This document shows positions 33,157 to 35,013 of a stretch of 35,013 bases of DNA, piece by piece. Both the position numbers and the translations under genes were made by a program. The DNA lies in assembly GCA_013811945.1 (NCBI GenBank), contig JACCUI010000147.1, forward strand, positions 1 through 35,013, written 5' to 3'. Positions within the stretch are counted from its first letter, which is position 1, and each line of letters opens with the position of its first letter. The notes under the pieces are model-generated. The model worked only from the letters and a program-made list of their open reading frames with translations. It searched no databases and had not been told where the DNA came from. The DNA comes from Pyrinomonadaceae bacterium. GTDB lineage: Bacteria > Acidobacteriota > Blastocatellia > Pyrinomonadales > Pyrinomonadaceae.

Positions 33157-33789
33157 TCACTGCTGAGGCAGTGTAATGTTCTGCGAGGCGACCACCTGCC
33201 ACCTCCCGCCCCGCTTCACGAAGACGTGCAGGCTGCGGTAACGCTCGGAGAAGGCTTTGCCCTCGCGCTGGCCTGCCCTCACGCCGTCGTGCGTCATCAC
33301 GGCCGTGTCCCCGAACATTCGGACGCTGTAGTTATCGGCGGTGTTGGAGTCGAGCTTAGAGGTGCCGGACTTCAAGTCGGCGATGGCCTCCGCCTTGGTG
33401 GCCGTCTTGCCGAGGGCGTTGGTGGCGCTGTAGTCGTCGGCCAGGACGCGCTCCAGGATGGAGGCGTCACCGCGGACGCCGGCCTGCGTCCAGTCCCGGT
33501 CGAGTTCGGTCAACTCTTGGTCGGCGTTGCCGAGAGCCACCTTCTCACCTGCCGGCTGACTCGTGGCGGCCTTGGCGTCCTCTTTGGCTTTGCGCTCCGC
33601 CTCTTTCGCCGCTGTCGCGTCTTGCTTGGCCTTGTCGTTGGCGGCCTTCGCGTCCTGCTTCTCCCGTTCCTTCCGGTCGCGCTCGGCTTGCTTTGCGTCC
33701 GGGGCGGCGGGCTGCGCCGGGGTCGGTTCCTGCGCGGACGCGGAGGTCGCGCACAGGCAGAGCACGGCGATGATAAGAATTTTTCGCAT
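33157..33789 (-). CDS. Secreted DUF4440/SnoaL-like (NTF2-fold) protein
   Basis: The ATG at 33789 is chosen because AAAGGA lies at the normal distance; an ATG six bases upstream overlaps that site. The 210-residue protein has a signal peptide (ILIIAVLCLCATSASAQ), a ~70-residue Lys/Ala/Glu-rich coiled segment (KQAERDRKEREKQDAKAA…) and an NTF2-like domain (LTELDRDWTQAGVRGDASIL… DDYSATNALG… VMTHDGVRAG… RSLHVFVKRGGRWQVVASQ). Proteins of this fold bind small ligands; function here is unknown. It is on the opposite strand to the Tad block and much richer in G+C than its neighbours, which suggests separate acquisition. Confidence 0.8.
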   Translation of the reverse strand: MRKILIIAVLCLCATSASAQEPTPAQPAAPDAKQAERDRKEREKQDAKAANDKAKQDATAAKEAERKAKEDAKAATSQPAGEKVALGNADQELTELDRDWTQAGVRGDASILERVLADDYSATNALGKTATKAEAIADLKSGTSKLDSNTADNYSVRMFGDTAVMTHDGVRAGQREGKAFSERYRSLHVFVKRGGRWQVVASQNITLPQQ

Positions 33790-33941
33790 GGTCATTTCCT
33801 TTCGATACGTGGATTGGTGGGGCTCTTCTATCCCAATTCCGATGGCGAGTCAATGCCCAGTCTGAGTTGTGACGAGTCTGAGCTTTTCGGCGCTGGCGGG
33901 ACGTACCGACGATCGTCGAGCCGCCGGATAGGCGGCGACCC

Positions 33942-34568
33942 TCACAAGATCCTTCCTCGGACAGAGTCGAGTGCACCACCGGCCGGCGTGAGTTCCTTGT
34001 ACATGATCGTCGTGCTCTCGAGCTCGGGTGTCAGCGCACCACGTGCATAGCGTGGAATGACGCCTGCCGCTATGAAGTCAAGCGATCTGTACAGCAATTC
34101 GGCGCTGCTGCCAGTTACTGTGTCGAGGGTCAGCAGCGTCCTTCTCTCAGATCGGGCGATCTCTTCCAAAGCGATCATCAGCGCTTTTCCAATTCCGCGG
34201 CGCCGGGCGGCCGGGTCGACCAACAGTTTTGCGACTGCCGCCCGGTGTTGCTGATTGGGCGGCATCTCCAGTTCGAGTTGCACTGTGCCCACTATGCGCG
34301 CGCCGCACTCACTTCGCTCGTCAAGACGCGCTACCACGACTCGACGTTGCCCGGCGCGCACCTGGGGCAAAACTTTGTCCACCCAGAACGCGCGAGCATC
34401 GTCGATGGAGAAGGGCGTGAAGAAGCTTACGCCCGCGCCCGCATGTACGACGGCGCGTAAGACCTCGGCCAGCATCTCTATTTCGGCATCGACGGAAGCA
34501 GCTCGAGAAGCGTCAACCCGCCACTCCTCAACCCGGATTTCTGCCGGTGCATTCACTGAATGTGACAT
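33942..34568 (-). CDS. GNAT-family N-acetyltransferase
   Basis: The 208-residue protein (ATG at 34568, directly after GAAGGAGAG) has the GNAT core: VVVARLDERSECGARIVGTV, then VAKLLVDPAARRRGIGKALM with the acetyl-CoA-binding R-R-x-G-I-G-K loop, and RTLLTLDTVTGSSAELLYRS, ending FIAAGVIPRYA. Such enzymes acetylate amines or antibiotics; the substrate cannot be read from sequence. The ribosome binding site is very close to this ATG, so an upstream ATG (34628) is an alternative. It shares strand and high G+C with the DUF4440-like gene. Confidence 0.88.
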   Translation of the reverse strand: MSHSVNAPAEIRVEEWRVDASRAASVDAEIEMLAEVLRAVVHAGAGVSFFTPFSIDDARAFWVDKVLPQVRAGQRRVVVARLDERSECGARIVGTVQLELEMPPNQQHRAAVAKLLVDPAARRRGIGKALMIALEEIARSERRTLLTLDTVTGSSAELLYRSLDFIAAGVIPRYARGALTPELESTTIMYKELTPAGGALDSVRGRIL

Positions 34569-34802
34569 CTCTCCTTCGATGCAGATCGCGATCATCATCT
34601 GAATCTCTATTCTCAACTGATATCTCAATATTTAGAGAAAGGCAATGCCTTGCTTTATTCGGAACTGATTCAGTTTGGGTCCAACAGTCAGTTGCGATAG
34701 TTAGGTCCGATGAGGTCAGTACCACCTCGCGGTAGGGACCGTGTGAAGACTCAAAAGACTCGTTTAGAAAAGAGGCCGCTCCTTGAGCGACTTTCCTAGA
34801 AC

Positions 34803-35013
34803 ATGCTGAGCAAAAAAGTCCTACAATTTATTCTCTTAACATTCCTTATCAGTTGGTCAGTGGCCTTCGCCGCATACCTGCTCCAGATAACATACGGCTC
34901 AATCCTGAGCTTAATCATTATCGCGGTTTGTTACATGCCCGCACCCGCGTATGCCACTCTGATCTTACAGAAGCTGGTGTATCGCGGTACGTTGACGCCA
35001 TACGGGTTCACGC
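34803..35013 (+). CDS. CPBP-type membrane protein, N-terminal part only
   Basis: The frame starts at ATG 34803 and runs off the window edge. The visible 70 residues contain two membrane helices (FILLTFLISWSVAFAAYLL; ILSLIIIAVCYMPAPAYATL) followed by LQKLVYRGTLTPYGF, which is the usual start of CPBP (Abi) intramembrane proteases. The catalytic EExxxR part would lie outside the window, so activity cannot be judged. Confidence 0.6.
   Translation, partial: MLSKKVLQFILLTFLISWSVAFAAYLLQITYGSILSLIIIAVCYMPAPAYATLILQKLVYRGTLTPYGFT

Noticed and set aside
33226..34050. Plus-strand open frame of 274 codons opposite the DUF4440-like and GNAT genes
   Set aside because: It is Val/Gly/Leu-rich low-complexity sequence caused by high G+C on the strand opposite two genes with clear domains and good starts.

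Overview
The window looks like a chromosomal piece of a soil Acidobacteriota, most likely class Blastocatellia (Pyrinomonas-like). The reasons are the VWFA-related acidobacterial domain protein, the family-specific periplasmic repeat modules, the moderate G+C and the intergenic palindromes. This assignment is an inference from protein families, not from a marker gene. No rRNA, tRNA or CRISPR was seen.

Region by region: 1-1.3 kb is a decayed caspase-like gene with two frameshifts, cut off at its 5' side by a palindromic repeat. 1.7-5.4 kb holds a MetE-type methyltransferase translationally coupled to a hybrid PAS/GAF/PAS histidine kinase. 5.9-8.0 kb is a large SLBB/polysaccharide-export type protein, followed by a tyrosine-recombinase remnant. 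8.3-9.8 kb carries a small membrane protein, an M50-type protease, an unknown small protein and a stand-alone receiver protein. 10.3-12.2 kb is a sigma-54 activator without a receiver domain plus a zinc-ribbon membrane protein, and 12.4-13.3 kb is an oppositely oriented periplasmic protein. 13.6-14.7 kb is a gene graveyard, including the last 42 codons of a second copy of the sigma-54 activator. 15.3-26.8 kb is a complete Tad/Flp pilus locus: flp, cpaA, cpaB, cpaC, a tadG-like gene, two tadE-like genes, cpaE, cpaF, tadB, tadC, tadD. 27.1-33.0 kb is a same-strand accessory block: AAA+ ATPase, LysM/lytic transglycosylase, repeat-module protein, VWA protein, M15-like hydrolase, small protein. 33.1-34.6 kb is a GC-rich minus-strand pair (DUF4440-like, GNAT). 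The window ends in the start of a CPBP-type membrane protein.

How it fits together: four sigma-54 (-24/-12) promoter matches can be read by eye. They lie upstream of the SLBB export gene, the 12.4-13.3 kb periplasmic protein (minus strand), the graveyard, and flp. A 16-bp palindrome, TGCTCGC-N2-GCGNGCA, occurs three times and lies 42-139 bp upstream of these promoters, as expected for the enhancer of a sigma-54 activator. The activator encoded at 10.3 kb is the obvious candidate. The suggestion is that the Tad pilus, an outer-membrane export protein and envelope-associated proteins form one sigma-54 regulon. Two small protein modules link the genes further: a ~42-residue Trp/Gly module (four copies in three proteins) and a 53-residue module (three copies in two proteins).
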